NCBI GenBank assembly: GCA_002722435.1
Contig: PBLX01000048.1
Span: forward strand, 1 to 64,000
DNA: 64,000 nt
Origin: Legionellales bacterium
GTDB taxonomy: Bacteria > Pseudomonadota > Gammaproteobacteria > Comchoanobacterales > Comchoanobacteraceae
Direction of reading: 5' to 3'
Position 1 is the stretch's first letter. Each line of letters opens with the position of its first letter. The notes beneath the pieces were generated by a model, which ran no database searches, was not told the origin of the DNA, and saw only the letters and a program-made list of their open reading frames with translations. A program made the position numbers and the translations under genes. Below, piece after piece: positions 29,566 to 39,497 of the stretch.

Positions 29566-29745
29566 ATGGAAAAAAATTATTCAATTTTCTTTGAAAATAA
29601 AGAAAGCAAAGAAATAAAAACAAAAATGGTGAGACACCTCTCTTTCCCAGAGGCTTGTAGTGCTGCTTATAGGGAGCGTCGACTACTTGGGTACTCTTGG
29701 GAGATCGTCAAGGTAGAGAAAGAAGAAACTAGGAGATATCGATGA
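29566..29745 (+). CDS. Small hypothetical protein
   Basis: 59 aa, RBS aaggag, ATGA overlap with the next gene. Confidence 0.4.
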   Translation: MEKNYSIFFENKESKEIKTKMVRHLSFPEACSAAYRERRLLGYSWEIVKVEKEETRRYR

Positions 29746-30389
29746 GTAGAACTTCAGGATTAGCCGCTAAGTTATTAGCCGAACAATATAAAAAAATCTT
29801 ACAAGATAAGGGCTTCGCTTTTTTTGAAAATGGCGATTACAATTTAAATATCATTGGTGTTCGAAACGCCTCTGGAGATGCATCTAAGTTTGATGATTTT
29901 ATTAGTGTACTATATAAAATTTCTGGGGAATGGACATGCGATACATATCCAGTGACAACTGAACCTGGAACCTCAATATTGAAAAGACCCTTAAAGGAGG
30001 TCGAGCACAAAGGAACTGCAATTTTAGTGCCAAGCCAGTATAGGGGCGTGTACAAAATTGGATGGCATGGAAGCAGAGACCGAGGACACATGGCCCTATG
30101 TCAAAGAGGGGGTCAAGTAAAGGTCTGGAGAGACAACAATAGGGACATAAAGCCAGATTACCATGGCCAAGAGGATGTCGGCTGGTATGGAATCAATATT
30201 CACAAACACCGCGGCTCAACCGCCAGGATTAACACCGGCGGCGCCTCAGCAGGGTGTCAAGTATTCCAAAGTAGTGTAGATTTCTCAGAGTTTATGGAGA
30301 CGTGTTCAGATGCAAGAGATAAGTGGGGTAACAGCTTTACTTACACTCTCTTGGAAGAAAAAGACTTGACAAACAAAGGAGTATGTTGA
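29742..30389 (+). CDS. Putative L,D-transpeptidase-like / cell-wall-active protein
   Basis: YGINIHKHRGSTARINTGGASAGCQVFQ resembles the H...S.GC active-site arrangement of YkuD-fold enzymes. Confidence 0.35.
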   Translation: MSRTSGLAAKLLAEQYKKILQDKGFAFFENGDYNLNIIGVRNASGDASKFDDFISVLYKISGEWTCDTYPVTTEPGTSILKRPLKEVEHKGTAILVPSQYRGVYKIGWHGSRDRGHMALCQRGGQVKVWRDNNRDIKPDYHGQEDVGWYGINIHKHRGSTARINTGGASAGCQVFQSSVDFSEFMETCSDARDKWGNSFTYTLLEEKDLTNKGVC

Positions 30390-30393
30390 TATT

Positions 30394-30852
30394 ATGGTAG
30401 ACAATAAAGTAAAGGTTTTTAAAGTTCACGAGAATGCAAAGATTCCAAAGCGTGCACATCCGACAGATGCAGGGATAGATTTTTTTTACTGTCCGGAAAA
30501 GCCATCAACTTTGGCCATCGAGCCGGGACAAAGTGTCTTATTGCCAACGGGCATTAAAATGGAGGTTCCCCAAGATCATATGTTACAGATTATGAACAAA
30601 TCAGGAATTGCTAGCAAGCGCAGTTTGATTACTGGGGCTTGCGTCGTAGACGAAGGGTATACAGGAGAGATCTTTGTAAATCTCCACAACATAGGTACAA
30701 AGACAAATTTTGTTGAGTCAGGGCAGAAAATCGCCCAGGGCGTTTTCATAAAGATTCAGAAACCAGATCTTTGCGAGATTATGGAGGATGTTCTTTATGA
30801 AGGGGATACATCTAGGGGTGCCGGCGCACTTGGCTCAACAGGAGATTCATAA
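30394..30852 (+). CDS. dut: dUTP diphosphatase
   Basis: AHPTDAGIDFF, MNKSGIASKRSL, VVDEGYTGEIFV, GAGALGSTG (dUTPase motifs). Confidence 0.95.
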   Translation: MVDNKVKVFKVHENAKIPKRAHPTDAGIDFFYCPEKPSTLAIEPGQSVLLPTGIKMEVPQDHMLQIMNKSGIASKRSLITGACVVDEGYTGEIFVNLHNIGTKTNFVESGQKIAQGVFIKIQKPDLCEIMEDVLYEGDTSRGAGALGSTGDS

Positions 30853-31103
30853 TGGGTGGTTTTTCTAGAAAGCTTAAAAGAAGAAATCTAGCAAAGTCAA
30901 GAAAAGTTTTTATGAAACATTTCAAAAAGACTATGGAAAATTTTAAAAAACAAGTCATGTGCTCAATTTGCAGACGCCAACCCGAAGAGGGAGAGAAAAT
31001 AGATGATTGGAGAATTAATCAACAGTCAAATAATATTGACTTGATTTGCTCTAGTTGCTATAATGAAGGAAAACACGAAGAGGTACCCAGTGGAAAAACT
31101 TGA
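30852..31103 (+). CDS. Small Zn-ribbon-like protein
   Basis: CSIC...CSSC pair in 83 aa. Confidence 0.4.
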   Translation: MGGFSRKLKRRNLAKSRKVFMKHFKKTMENFKKQVMCSICRRQPEEGEKIDDWRINQQSNNIDLICSSCYNEGKHEEVPSGKT

Positions 31104-32130
31104 AGAAGCCATTTGTTTTGATGATGTGCTGCTTAAGCCAGCCAAAAGTTCAATTAAATCTAGAGAAGAGATTAGCTTAAAAACCAGCTTAGGCAATATT
31201 CCTTTCGACTTACCTATAGTATCAAGTCCGATGGATACTGTGACTGAAAGTGCTATGGCAAACGCCATGTTAAAGTTTGGTGGCTTAGGGGTGGTACACA
31301 GATATAACAGTATCAAAGACCAGGCAGGCATTGTTTCAAGAATTACTGAGAATCTGCTCATGGAGAATCATCACGCTAAAGATAAAGCAGCCGCGGCCAT
31401 CGGCGCTTCTGGAGACTACATGGAAAGAGCACGCGCATTACACGCGTCAGGAACACGTATTTTATGCGTCGATATTGCTCATGGCCACCACTCTCTTATG
31501 AAGTCTGCACTCAACAATCTAAAAGATGCTTTCGGCACATCAGTACACTTAATGGCTGGAAATGTTGCAACCTTAGAAGCGTTTAACGACTTATCAGACT
31601 GGGGCGCAGACTCTATCAGAGTTGGCATCGGAGGCGGCTCAATCTGTTCTACAAGGATTCAAACCGGACACGGAGTTCCAACTTTGCAAAGTATTTTCGA
31701 TTGTGCTCAATCTGATCGTTCTGCTACACTAATTGCAGATGGAGGGATAAAGACAGCTGGAGATATTGTAAAAGCCATCGCCGCAGGCGCAGAAATGGTT
31801 ATGTTAGGATCAATGTTGGCTGGCACAAGCGAAACTCCTGGTCAAAAATTTGCTAGTGCTGAAGGGAAAGAATACAAAGTTTACCGAGGTATGGCATCAC
31901 CCGAAGCACAAATTAGCTGGAGGGGAGAGACCCGCTCCCTGGAAGGGGTTTCGACAACTATACCATTCAAAGGCTCAGTAAATAAAATTTTATTAAACCT
32001 GAGGCAGAATATTAAATCGGGCTTGTCCTATACGGGGACCAAAAATATAAGAGATTTCCAACACCGAGCAAAATTTATTAGACAAACGGGAGCCTCTATG
32101 CTTGAGAGTAAGACTCATATTTTAAATTAA
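31063..32130 (+). CDS. IMP dehydrogenase / GMP reductase family enzyme lacking CBS domains
   Basis: [66 protein letters not shown]; 355 aa. Confidence 0.85.
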   Translation: MKENTKRYPVEKLEEAICFDDVLLKPAKSSIKSREEISLKTSLGNIPFDLPIVSSPMDTVTESAMANAMLKFGGLGVVHRYNSIKDQAGIVSRITENLLMENHHAKDKAAAAIGASGDYMERARALHASGTRILCVDIAHGHHSLMKSALNNLKDAFGTSVHLMAGNVATLEAFNDLSDWGADSIRVGIGGGSICSTRIQTGHGVPTLQSIFDCAQSDRSATLIADGGIKTAGDIVKAIAAGAEMVMLGSMLAGTSETPGQKFASAEGKEYKVYRGMASPEAQISWRGETRSLEGVSTTIPFKGSVNKILLNLRQNIKSGLSYTGTKNIRDFQHRAKFIRQTGASMLESKTHILN

Positions 32131-32138
32131 AGAATAGT

Positions 32139-32456
32139 ATGAAAGATAATCTAGTAAATTTTGTTTTTAAATGTCACGAAAAACAATCCGCAGACTTGAA
32201 GATACGACTTCGTTTTGACGGCCTTCAGCAGACAGAATTTTTTTGCTCTCTTTTAGATTATTATTTAGACAGAGAGCCCCTTATGTTAGAGATAGTGGAT
32301 AAAATAAAGGAGAAAAAAATGAGCCACAAAAAAATAAAAAAATCGAAAATTGATACAGCAAAAGGAAAAACTTTGCTTGCAGATCTGGGAATATCAGATC
32401 AAGAAAGAGATTACATTTTTGATATGATTGAGTCAGAAGCGAGTACTGATGAATAA
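32139..32456 (+). CDS. Hypothetical protein
   Basis: 105 aa ORF between the IMPDH-like and sigma-region-4-like genes. Confidence 0.4.
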   Translation: MKDNLVNFVFKCHEKQSADLKIRLRFDGLQQTEFFCSLLDYYLDREPLMLEIVDKIKEKKMSHKKIKKSKIDTAKGKTLLADLGISDQERDYIFDMIESEASTDE

Positions 32457-32670
32457 TAGCAAAAGAAGAAAGTGCTGTAACGAAGACGACTGCAGGTGCT
32501 GGATTGATTATCCAGAAGATGATAATTGTATCAACGTCGCCATTGAAAAACATGGCCCAATGACACTTGAACAGGTAGCCAAAAGGCTGAAGGTATCACT
32601 AGTTAGAATTTCTCAAATTGAAAAGCAGGCTCTCGCAAAACTTTATAAGAGAATAAAAACTGACTTTTAA
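32449..32670 (+). CDS. Standalone sigma70 region 4-like HTH protein with Cys-rich N-terminus
   Basis: GPMTLEQVAKRLKVSLVRISQIEKQALAKLYKRI matches the sigma region 4 HTH pattern; KCCNEDDCRCW upstream. Confidence 0.6.
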   Translation: MNNSKRRKCCNEDDCRCWIDYPEDDNCINVAIEKHGPMTLEQVAKRLKVSLVRISQIEKQALAKLYKRIKTDF

Positions 32671-32741
32671 CACAGCCAATAACTATTTATATTTGTAACA
32701 GATACCCATAATCACTATTCTGAAAAGGAGAACTATAAAAA

Positions 32742-33329
32742 ATGAGTGATAGCAGATTACTAAAAGAAAACACAATCAGAAGATTCATGAAACTTGCAAA
32801 TGTTGAATCTTTAACAGATAACTTTATTTCTGAAATGAGTGTTTATAAAAAGCACGAAGAAGACGAAGTAAAGGAGAATTCTGAAGCTGAAGCTGAAGAG
32901 ACCCTCGAAGAACAGGAAGAAGAGACCATCGAAGAACAGGAAGAAGAGGCCATCGAAGAACAGGAAGAAGGTGACGACGACCTTGATCTTGAAGACGACC
33001 TCGACGACCCGGCCGAAGAGCCAATGATGGGAGATGAGGGCCCTGGCGCTGCAGATATTAGCCTCACAGAAGAAGAAGCTCAGTTGCTAATTGATCTTGG
33101 TGAGAGGCTAACCGCCGCCATGGCAAGCGACGATGACATGGGGGACATGGACGACGACATGAGTGACATGGACGACGATATGGCCGGTATGGATGATGAT
33201 CTCGAAGGCGCTGGTGAAGAAGATGATATGGCCGCAAAGAGCTATGACAATCCGGTGATGCAAGAAGATCTTGTACAAGAAGTTCTCAAGAGGGTTACAA
33301 AAAGAATACTTGCAAAGAAGAGCAAGTAA
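32742..33329 (+). CDS. Highly acidic repeat protein, possible prohead core/scaffold-type
   Basis: Repeats (E)TLEEQEEETIEEQEEEAIEEQEEG and DDMGDMDDDMSDMDDDMAGMDDD. Confidence 0.5.
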   Translation: MSDSRLLKENTIRRFMKLANVESLTDNFISEMSVYKKHEEDEVKENSEAEAEETLEEQEEETIEEQEEEAIEEQEEGDDDLDLEDDLDDPAEEPMMGDEGPGAADISLTEEEAQLLIDLGERLTAAMASDDDMGDMDDDMSDMDDDMAGMDDDLEGAGEEDDMAAKSYDNPVMQEDLVQEVLKRVTKRILAKKSK

Positions 33330-33360
33330 GGTTTCCTAGTCTGCTATTAGGATAAACAAA

Positions 33361-33387
33361 ACCCCGCTTACTGCGGGGTTTTTTATT
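33361..33387 (+). terminator. Rho-independent terminator
   Basis: AACCCCGC-TTACT-GCGGGGTT plus T-run. Confidence 0.9.
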
Positions 33388-33390
33388 TGT

Positions 33391-33419
33391 TGACTATTTC
33401 TAAAAAATTTGCTATAATA
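33391..33419 (+). promoter_or_regulatory. Promoter TTGACT-17-TATAAT
   Basis: Direct reading, upstream of the clpP-like gene. Confidence 0.75.
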
Positions 33420-33446
33420 TGATAAACTAAGCGAAAAGGGAAAAGT

Positions 33447-34124
33447 ATGCCAAAATCTCAAGAAAAAAAAGAAAAGAAAAAGGGCAAGTCTTCAAAAAAG
33501 AAAGAAGATCAAAAACTAGTAATAGTTAACAATATCCAGGCGCCAAGCTCCCAAGATCCAGAGCTAAGAACTATAAACTTGTACGGGGATATAACTGAAA
33601 AAAAGGGTTCCGATACAGTCGGCGCTCTATTGTTTTTAGAGAACACTGCCCATACGATTGGCAGAAGAGACTCAAAAGACCCAGATAGTGAGGAAGTTGT
33701 AATATCGCGCCCAATATCATTAATGGTATCAACATACGGCGGCTCAGCATCAGAAATGTTTTCTATTTTGGACGTCATGGACATGGTGAAGAAAAATACA
33801 TGTGACATTCACACTTATGGAATAGGAAAAGTGATGTCAGCCGGGGTACCAGTCCTGGCTGCCGGGACAAAAGGTCATCGAAGAGTCGGCAAAAACTGCA
33901 GGATTATGTTACACAGCGTCATGTCAGGCACCGGTGGAACGATACTTTCGATGGAAAATGAATTAGAGGAGATAAAATGGGTGCAAGAAAGGTATATACA
34001 GTGTCTTTCCTCATACACAAAATTAACTCCGTCTAAAATTAAAAAGATGTTAAAAACACAAAAAGATGTGTACATCTCTGCAGAAGAAGCAATTAAAATG
34101 GGAATTGCTGATGAAATTATCTAA
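33447..34124 (+). CDS. clpP: ClpP-like serine protease
   Basis: LYGDITEKKGSDTVGALLFLEN, STYGGSASEMFSILDVM, IGKVMSAGVPVLAAG, CRIMLHSVMSG. Confidence 0.85.
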   Translation: MPKSQEKKEKKKGKSSKKKEDQKLVIVNNIQAPSSQDPELRTINLYGDITEKKGSDTVGALLFLENTAHTIGRRDSKDPDSEEVVISRPISLMVSTYGGSASEMFSILDVMDMVKKNTCDIHTYGIGKVMSAGVPVLAAGTKGHRRVGKNCRIMLHSVMSGTGGTILSMENELEEIKWVQERYIQCLSSYTKLTPSKIKKMLKTQKDVYISAEEAIKMGIADEII

Positions 34125-34144
34125 TTAAGAAAGGAGAATGTACT

Positions 34145-35851
34145 ATGTCTTGGCATGAAGAATTTTTATCTAAAAACGTGAAAAAAAATAAAGCTATTTC
34201 CGAAATGAAAGATTTATTTCAACTTTTTGAGGAGGTTTACGAATCTCTCTCTCCTTCTATTCTTGGAACAAGCTCATCACAAAACTCTTTAGAAGAAGAT
34301 GATTACAAAATTTTAGATGAAATGATCCTTTCCGGAATTAGCAATCTAATAACTGAAAGCAGTATTCAAGAAAAAGTCACAAAAAAACAGAGAAAAGAAG
34401 CAGAAAAGTTTATATTGTCTCTACCCTCTTTTGTGCCAACAGAAGCATGGGGAGATCCAACAACTGCAGATAGAAAGACTATAAATAGAATTTTTGCTGT
34501 CATGGGCGGAGGCCGCTCAGTGCAAAAAAAATTAGAATTTTTACAAAGGATTACATCTCCGACAAGCAAAATAGAATCACCACGTAGAGTCATCGCGTCT
34601 CTGTTGATTCTGGAAGCTCTGTCTGCTTTGATCTATTCATTTAATGAAGCTTCAGCTGGCTTTGTCTTTGAAGGGTGGCTAGCAGCACTCTTGCAGGGTA
34701 GGCAAGAGGCAGAAAGATCCGATAAAGGAAACCTTCCAATTCAAGATTTGATCGCATTTTCAGAATTGAAGGACGACTCTGGACAAGTGCCCGTGAGTCT
34801 CAAGCTATTAAGCCCAGATACACACGTTGAGGGCAGCTTCACCAACTTGATAGATGCTCTCTTTGACGATTATGCTGATAAAGGCGGCGCAGTAAATTAT
34901 GTTGTCGCTAGAAAGAATAGCAGCGCAAAAAAAGGCGGAAAGGTAACTGTAGATTCAATTTCCATAGAATCTTTTGACATAAATCAAAGAAATTTTATTG
35001 ATTTATTCACCCTCACCTCTGGCAAAATAATTGATAAGAAAACAAGAGAGAAGTCCGCAAAGCAAAAGAAACACGGCTTAAGTCAATTTACTTTTAAATC
35101 AGAATTCAGGGACAGAATTTTAGCTAGCTTTCCTGAATTAGTTGGCAGAGTCGAGAGGGGATTTACAACGGGTAAGGACCTGAAAGTTTTAGACTCTTCG
35201 GATGATATAGCAATTTTAAAAGCGCACCTCGACGATCCAACAATGCTTTATACACTGTTGCAACACTGCGCCGGCTACACTGGAAAAATTAGAAATCCGT
35301 TGTTTCAAGACCAAGAGGACCCAGAACAGGAGCAACCCGCCACAGACTCTTCTTCGCCTCAAGAAGATGATAATCAAGTTTCCGACGCTACCACGCCGGC
35401 CAAGAAAAAGCGCGGCATGGACTATGATGCTATGTTTGCAGAACTCGGTGACCTGATGCCACCTAAGAAAGGTCAGGTTTCGGAAAGGCAAAAGTCTGAA
35501 GGCGCCACAGGATGGACGATATCCACAAAGCAGGTTGAATTTCTGTCAAGCAGGGGAGTTATTGAATTACAACAATTGGGCACACTACCGGCAAGCAGAG
35601 AACAAATCATCGACGTTGCAGTGATGCATATGGATACCGTCAGAGAAAAGTTTCAAGTTTTATTCAAGGCGTTTTCGGAACTGACGGAGGATATTAATAA
35701 ATATGTTACTTTTCCATCACGCGGCGCCGCAATGAATGCGGGCCAGAGAGCAATCGGCCACACAGAAACAATTCAAGACCAGATGAAAGAAAACATTACC
35801 GCCGACACTTCAGCACCAGATTCAGATTTTATTTCTTCGGACGAGATATAG
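34145..35851 (+). CDS. Phage protein, unknown (possibly structural)
   Basis: 568 aa; GFVFEGWLAALLQGRQEAE...LIAFSELKDDSGQVPVSLKLL. Confidence 0.45.
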   Translation: MSWHEEFLSKNVKKNKAISEMKDLFQLFEEVYESLSPSILGTSSSQNSLEEDDYKILDEMILSGISNLITESSIQEKVTKKQRKEAEKFILSLPSFVPTEAWGDPTTADRKTINRIFAVMGGGRSVQKKLEFLQRITSPTSKIESPRRVIASLLILEALSALIYSFNEASAGFVFEGWLAALLQGRQEAERSDKGNLPIQDLIAFSELKDDSGQVPVSLKLLSPDTHVEGSFTNLIDALFDDYADKGGAVNYVVARKNSSAKKGGKVTVDSISIESFDINQRNFIDLFTLTSGKIIDKKTREKSAKQKKHGLSQFTFKSEFRDRILASFPELVGRVERGFTTGKDLKVLDSSDDIAILKAHLDDPTMLYTLLQHCAGYTGKIRNPLFQDQEDPEQEQPATDSSSPQEDDNQVSDATTPAKKKRGMDYDAMFAELGDLMPPKKGQVSERQKSEGATGWTISTKQVEFLSSRGVIELQQLGTLPASREQIIDVAVMHMDTVREKFQVLFKAFSELTEDINKYVTFPSRGAAMNAGQRAIGHTETIQDQMKENITADTSAPDSDFISSDEI

Positions 35852-35852
35852 C

Positions 35853-36329
35853 ATGAAGAGAATAATGTCTAATTGGGAAAATTTTCTAAATGAAAGTTTT
35901 TCTCCTAGGAAGCCCTTTTTTAAAGAAACCAGGCAACAAAAGGTAGGAAGTAAGCTCTTCGACCATATGAAAAGCCTTCTGCCAAGGATACACTTATCTA
36001 CGACTCTCCAGTCTTTTGATAACTACCCCACCTCCAAGCAAGTTGCAGAGAGCGAAAAAGCTAATGCTGTTACACTAGCATCCTTTTACGATGCTAATAT
36101 AAAGAAGTCAGAAATTGAAAGTCACCTAGAAAATTTTGCATCGGCATCGGATGTAAAATTAGTCCCACAGTTCGTAGAAAATAAGCAGTTAAACAATCTC
36201 GCTAATTCATGGCAAATTCCTCAATCTAGAGAAGAAAATTCCTTAGTCGTAATTTGGGTGATCAAGCCCATCGAGACCGAATTCGATATTCAACAAGGCG
36301 AAATAGACGACTCAAAAGCCTCAGAATAA
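35853..36329 (+). CDS. Hypothetical protein
   Basis: 158 aa ORF. Confidence 0.4.
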   Translation: MKRIMSNWENFLNESFSPRKPFFKETRQQKVGSKLFDHMKSLLPRIHLSTTLQSFDNYPTSKQVAESEKANAVTLASFYDANIKKSEIESHLENFASASDVKLVPQFVENKQLNNLANSWQIPQSREENSLVVIWVIKPIETEFDIQQGEIDDSKASE

Positions 36330-36340
36330 TAAAAATATAC

Positions 36341-36368
36341 TTTACATTTTAAGATATCATGGTATAAT
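36341..36368 (+). promoter_or_regulatory. Promoter TTTACA-16-TATAAT
   Basis: Direct reading, upstream of the groEL gene. Confidence 0.65.
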
Positions 36369-36396
36369 ATACGTGTACTTTTGAAAGGAAATTATT

Positions 36397-37965
36397 ATGA
36401 AAACGCACCTAGACCACGGCCCTGCCCTCCGCCGTAAATTAATAGAGGGAGTAAACGTCTTAGCAAACTATGTTGCAACCACACTGGGACCCAAGGGGCA
36501 AAACGTTTTAATACATAAATCAGGAAATACTCCCTTTGTGACCAAAGATGGTGTCACAGTCGCGCAAAATATATCTTTTGAAGATCCGCACATGAATGCT
36601 GGTGCACAGATTGTAAAACAGGTGTCAGCGATGACAAACTCTGAAGCCGGAGACGGGACAACCACAAGCACAGTCCTAGCGCGAGAATTGCTCGTGCAGG
36701 CTAATAAACATATAGAGTCAGGCATCTCCCCCATCGAGATTAAGCGCGGTCTAGAAAACTGTATGCAGGACGTGATGATGTTTATTTCGGACAATTCTAA
36801 GCCGATTTCTTCCAAGGAGGATGTTATGAATATAGCAACAATTTCAGCTAATAACGACAGATCAATAGGTGAACTCGTATCTACTGCGGTAGACAAGGTA
36901 GGGAAAAATGGTTCCATCACTATCGAAGAGGCCCGTTCACAAGAAACTAGCTTGGAGTTGGTCGAAGGGTTCAGATTTGATGGAGGCTATGTCGCAACTG
37001 CATTTGTAACAGACGAGAGAAGAAATGTTTGTCGTTTTGACGGGCCTATTTTTCTTATCACGGACGAAAAGATAGATCAAGTAAATCAAATACTTCCTGC
37101 CTTAGAGATCGCCGCCCGGGAAAGCCGGCCTCTTGTTATCGTAGCTGAAGAAGTTGCCGGTCAAGCTTTGGCGGCACTAATTATGAATACTGTCAGAGGC
37201 TCAATGAAGGTGGCTGCGGTTAAACCGCCTTGTTACGGTGAAGAACGGCGCGCCATATTGAGTGATCTGGCAATTTCTACGGGGGCTAAATTTTTTCAAA
37301 GATCTATGGGAGACAAAATCACCGAAGTTGCCTTGACAGATTTCGGTAAAGCTGCTACGATCGAGATCGGTAAAAATTTGACTACTGTTGTAGACGGAGA
37401 TGGGAATTTTGAAAAAATTGAAGAAACAATTGACAAACTCAAAAACGAAATTAGAGAAATTGATGACTTACATGTGGCACAACGACTCCAGGATCGTATT
37501 ACTCGCCTCTCTTCTGGGGTTGCTATTATCCGTGTCGGTGCTTCTTCTGAAGTAGAGATGATAGAGAAGAAGCATAGGATCGAAGACGCCCTAGAAGCAG
37601 TGCGCTCTGCCCAGTCCGAGGGTGTCGTTCCTGGCGGCGGTGTCATGTTCTTGAAAGCTTCACAAATTTTATCTCCTAATTTTGAAAACGAAGAGCAGGC
37701 TTCAGCCTTGAATATCTTCAAGCGTGCTCTTGAAGCGCCCTTCAGAACAATGGCAACAAACTCTGGAATGTCACCAGATGTGACTATGTGGATGATAAAA
37801 GACAAAGAACTTGAAACTGGTATAGATTTTTACTCCGGCTCCAGTAAAAACTTAATTCAATCTGGGATTATAGACCCTGCTAAGGTAACTAGATGCGCAC
37901 TTAAGAACGCGGTCTCCGTCGCCGGCACTCTTTTATTGACAAACCATAGTATTGTTGATTCATAA
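36397..37965 (+). CDS. groEL: GroEL-like chaperonin
   Basis: TLGPKGQNVLI, VTKDGVTVAQNI, EAGDGTTTSTVLAREL, ATISANND, VPGGGVMFLKAS; lacks a C-terminal GGM tail. Confidence 0.95.
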   Translation: MKTHLDHGPALRRKLIEGVNVLANYVATTLGPKGQNVLIHKSGNTPFVTKDGVTVAQNISFEDPHMNAGAQIVKQVSAMTNSEAGDGTTTSTVLARELLVQANKHIESGISPIEIKRGLENCMQDVMMFISDNSKPISSKEDVMNIATISANNDRSIGELVSTAVDKVGKNGSITIEEARSQETSLELVEGFRFDGGYVATAFVTDERRNVCRFDGPIFLITDEKIDQVNQILPALEIAARESRPLVIVAEEVAGQALAALIMNTVRGSMKVAAVKPPCYGEERRAILSDLAISTGAKFFQRSMGDKITEVALTDFGKAATIEIGKNLTTVVDGDGNFEKIEETIDKLKNEIREIDDLHVAQRLQDRITRLSSGVAIIRVGASSEVEMIEKKHRIEDALEAVRSAQSEGVVPGGGVMFLKASQILSPNFENEEQASALNIFKRALEAPFRTMATNSGMSPDVTMWMIKDKELETGIDFYSGSSKNLIQSGIIDPAKVTRCALKNAVSVAGTLLLTNHSIVDS

Positions 37966-37995
37966 GAAACTATTTAGTTTCGGAGGGATTTTTTC

Positions 37996-38265
37996 ATGTC
38001 GGAGAATCAAGACCACGTATTAGAATTAACATCTAAAATAGATAAAGTTTGTAACGGCATTGATGTATTGCAGGGCAAACAGGAAGAGATGTCTGAAGAC
38101 ATCGCAAAAATAAAAGAGGCAGTCTATAACCCCGACCAGGGATTATATGCAAGACTTAGAGAGTTAGAGTCCTGGAAACATACATCATCAAGAATGATTT
38201 GGACCCTCTTCACAACTGTTGTAGGTCTCATTGGTGCCTTTGTACTAAAGAGTGTAGGATCGTAA
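37996..38265 (+). CDS. Coiled-coil plus C-terminal TM protein (XhlA/holin-accessory-like)
   Basis: 89 aa, coiled coil then MIWTLFTTVVGLIGAFVLKSV. Confidence 0.4.
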   Translation: MSENQDHVLELTSKIDKVCNGIDVLQGKQEEMSEDIAKIKEAVYNPDQGLYARLRELESWKHTSSRMIWTLFTTVVGLIGAFVLKSVGS

Positions 38266-38553
38266 ATGTTAGTAGAATTAAAAAAGCTGAATATTATAAA
38301 CGAAGGATACAAGAGAAATATTTCGTTAGACCGAGTGTATGTTAACTCAGATCATGTAGTAAGTATTACAGACTATAGGGGTGTGAAGGATTTTTTGTTA
38401 TCTGAAGATAATCATAACTATTCTGGCAACAGCTTCTCTCTCTTAAAAATTTCTAATTTTAATAAATTGGAAGAAATAATTATTCTTGGATCTGCAGAAG
38501 AAATTTTTAATAAGCTAAATTCACAATCAAAGAGTAAGATATTAAATGGATGA
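38266..38553 (+). CDS. Hypothetical protein
   Basis: 95 aa, tightly packed. Confidence 0.35.
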   Translation: MLVELKKLNIINEGYKRNISLDRVYVNSDHVVSITDYRGVKDFLLSEDNHNYSGNSFSLLKISNFNKLEEIIILGSAEEIFNKLNSQSKSKILNG

Positions 38554-38794
38554 GAGATATATAATTATTGGCCGCTCTAGTTGTCCATTTTGTATAATGG
38601 CACAAGATGTACTTGTAGCCAAAGGGGGGCAGTATATTTTTCTTGATTATGAAGAAGACAGGCAGATTCTAGAGGAATATAAAGTGTTTCACAATCAGGA
38701 GACCGTACCAATTGTGCTTTCAAATAATTTGAAAACTGGAATGGTTAAACAAGTTGGGGGGTACACCGATCTGCTGGAGCATATAGGTGTCTAA
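38546..38794 (+). CDS. Glutaredoxin
   Basis: YIIIGRSSCPFCIMAQDVL..., TVPIVLSN, VGGYTDL. Confidence 0.85.
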   Translation: MDERYIIIGRSSCPFCIMAQDVLVAKGGQYIFLDYEEDRQILEEYKVFHNQETVPIVLSNNLKTGMVKQVGGYTDLLEHIGV

Positions 38795-39132
38795 TAAAGG
38801 TAAAAAAACACCCGTAAAAGTATCTGTGATACAAGTCATATATGACGCTACTTTGCCTATTTATTATAGGCTGAATGCACTAACAGAAGACGTCATGTCA
38901 GGTGCTTACCCACTTTCCTTGGCAGAAAAATCATTACTACTTGAACACACATCTCACGCCATTTCTTTAAAATTTTTATTTGAGGATATACTTGAGGAGG
39001 CTAGTAGCGAAAAATTACAAGTTGTGTATTTAGATAGTAGTGAGTTCAAGAATATCTTATACATGTCAAAAACCGTAGAAAGATCCAACAGGGTTATATT
39101 CAACAATACGGGAATTTGGAGTCACTAAAAAA

Positions 39133-39468
39133 GTGATATATCTAGGGATATTGCTATTTTTTGTGGGTCAGACTCTAGGATGGTTTCAATTAAATTCTCA
39201 GTCTATTTCAGAATACTGGAAAGATAAGGCGATCCTCTCAGCAATAGTGATGGGCGTTCCTACGTCGGTTATGTTTTGGTATGGCTGGAAGTTTATTGTT
39301 GAAGCAACAGATTCGGCTTGGTCAGCTAGATTTTTAGCTTCTTGCACGGGTCTTATAATTTTTCCAATTCTAACATGGTATCTTTTAGGTGAAACTATGT
39401 TTACCCCAAAGACATTAATATGTCTAGCCCTTACGATTATTATTATGATAATTCAAATTTTTTATTGA
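39133..39468 (+). CDS. Small integral membrane protein
   Basis: 111 aa with several hydrophobic helices. Confidence 0.5.
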   Translation: MIYLGILLFFVGQTLGWFQLNSQSISEYWKDKAILSAIVMGVPTSVMFWYGWKFIVEATDSAWSARFLASCTGLIIFPILTWYLLGETMFTPKTLICLALTIIIMIIQIFY

Positions 39469-39492
39469 CATTAAAAAAATCGTGTTTATATT
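39465..39492 (+). promoter_or_regulatory. Promoter TTGACA-16-TATATT
   Basis: Direct reading, upstream of the hsp20 leader. Confidence 0.65.
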
Positions 39493-39497
39493 AATAC

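Noticed and set aside
32824-33067. Antisense Ser/Arg/Leu-rich ORFs opposite the acidic repeat gene
   Set aside because: Low-complexity translation of the reverse complement of GAA/GAG repeats.
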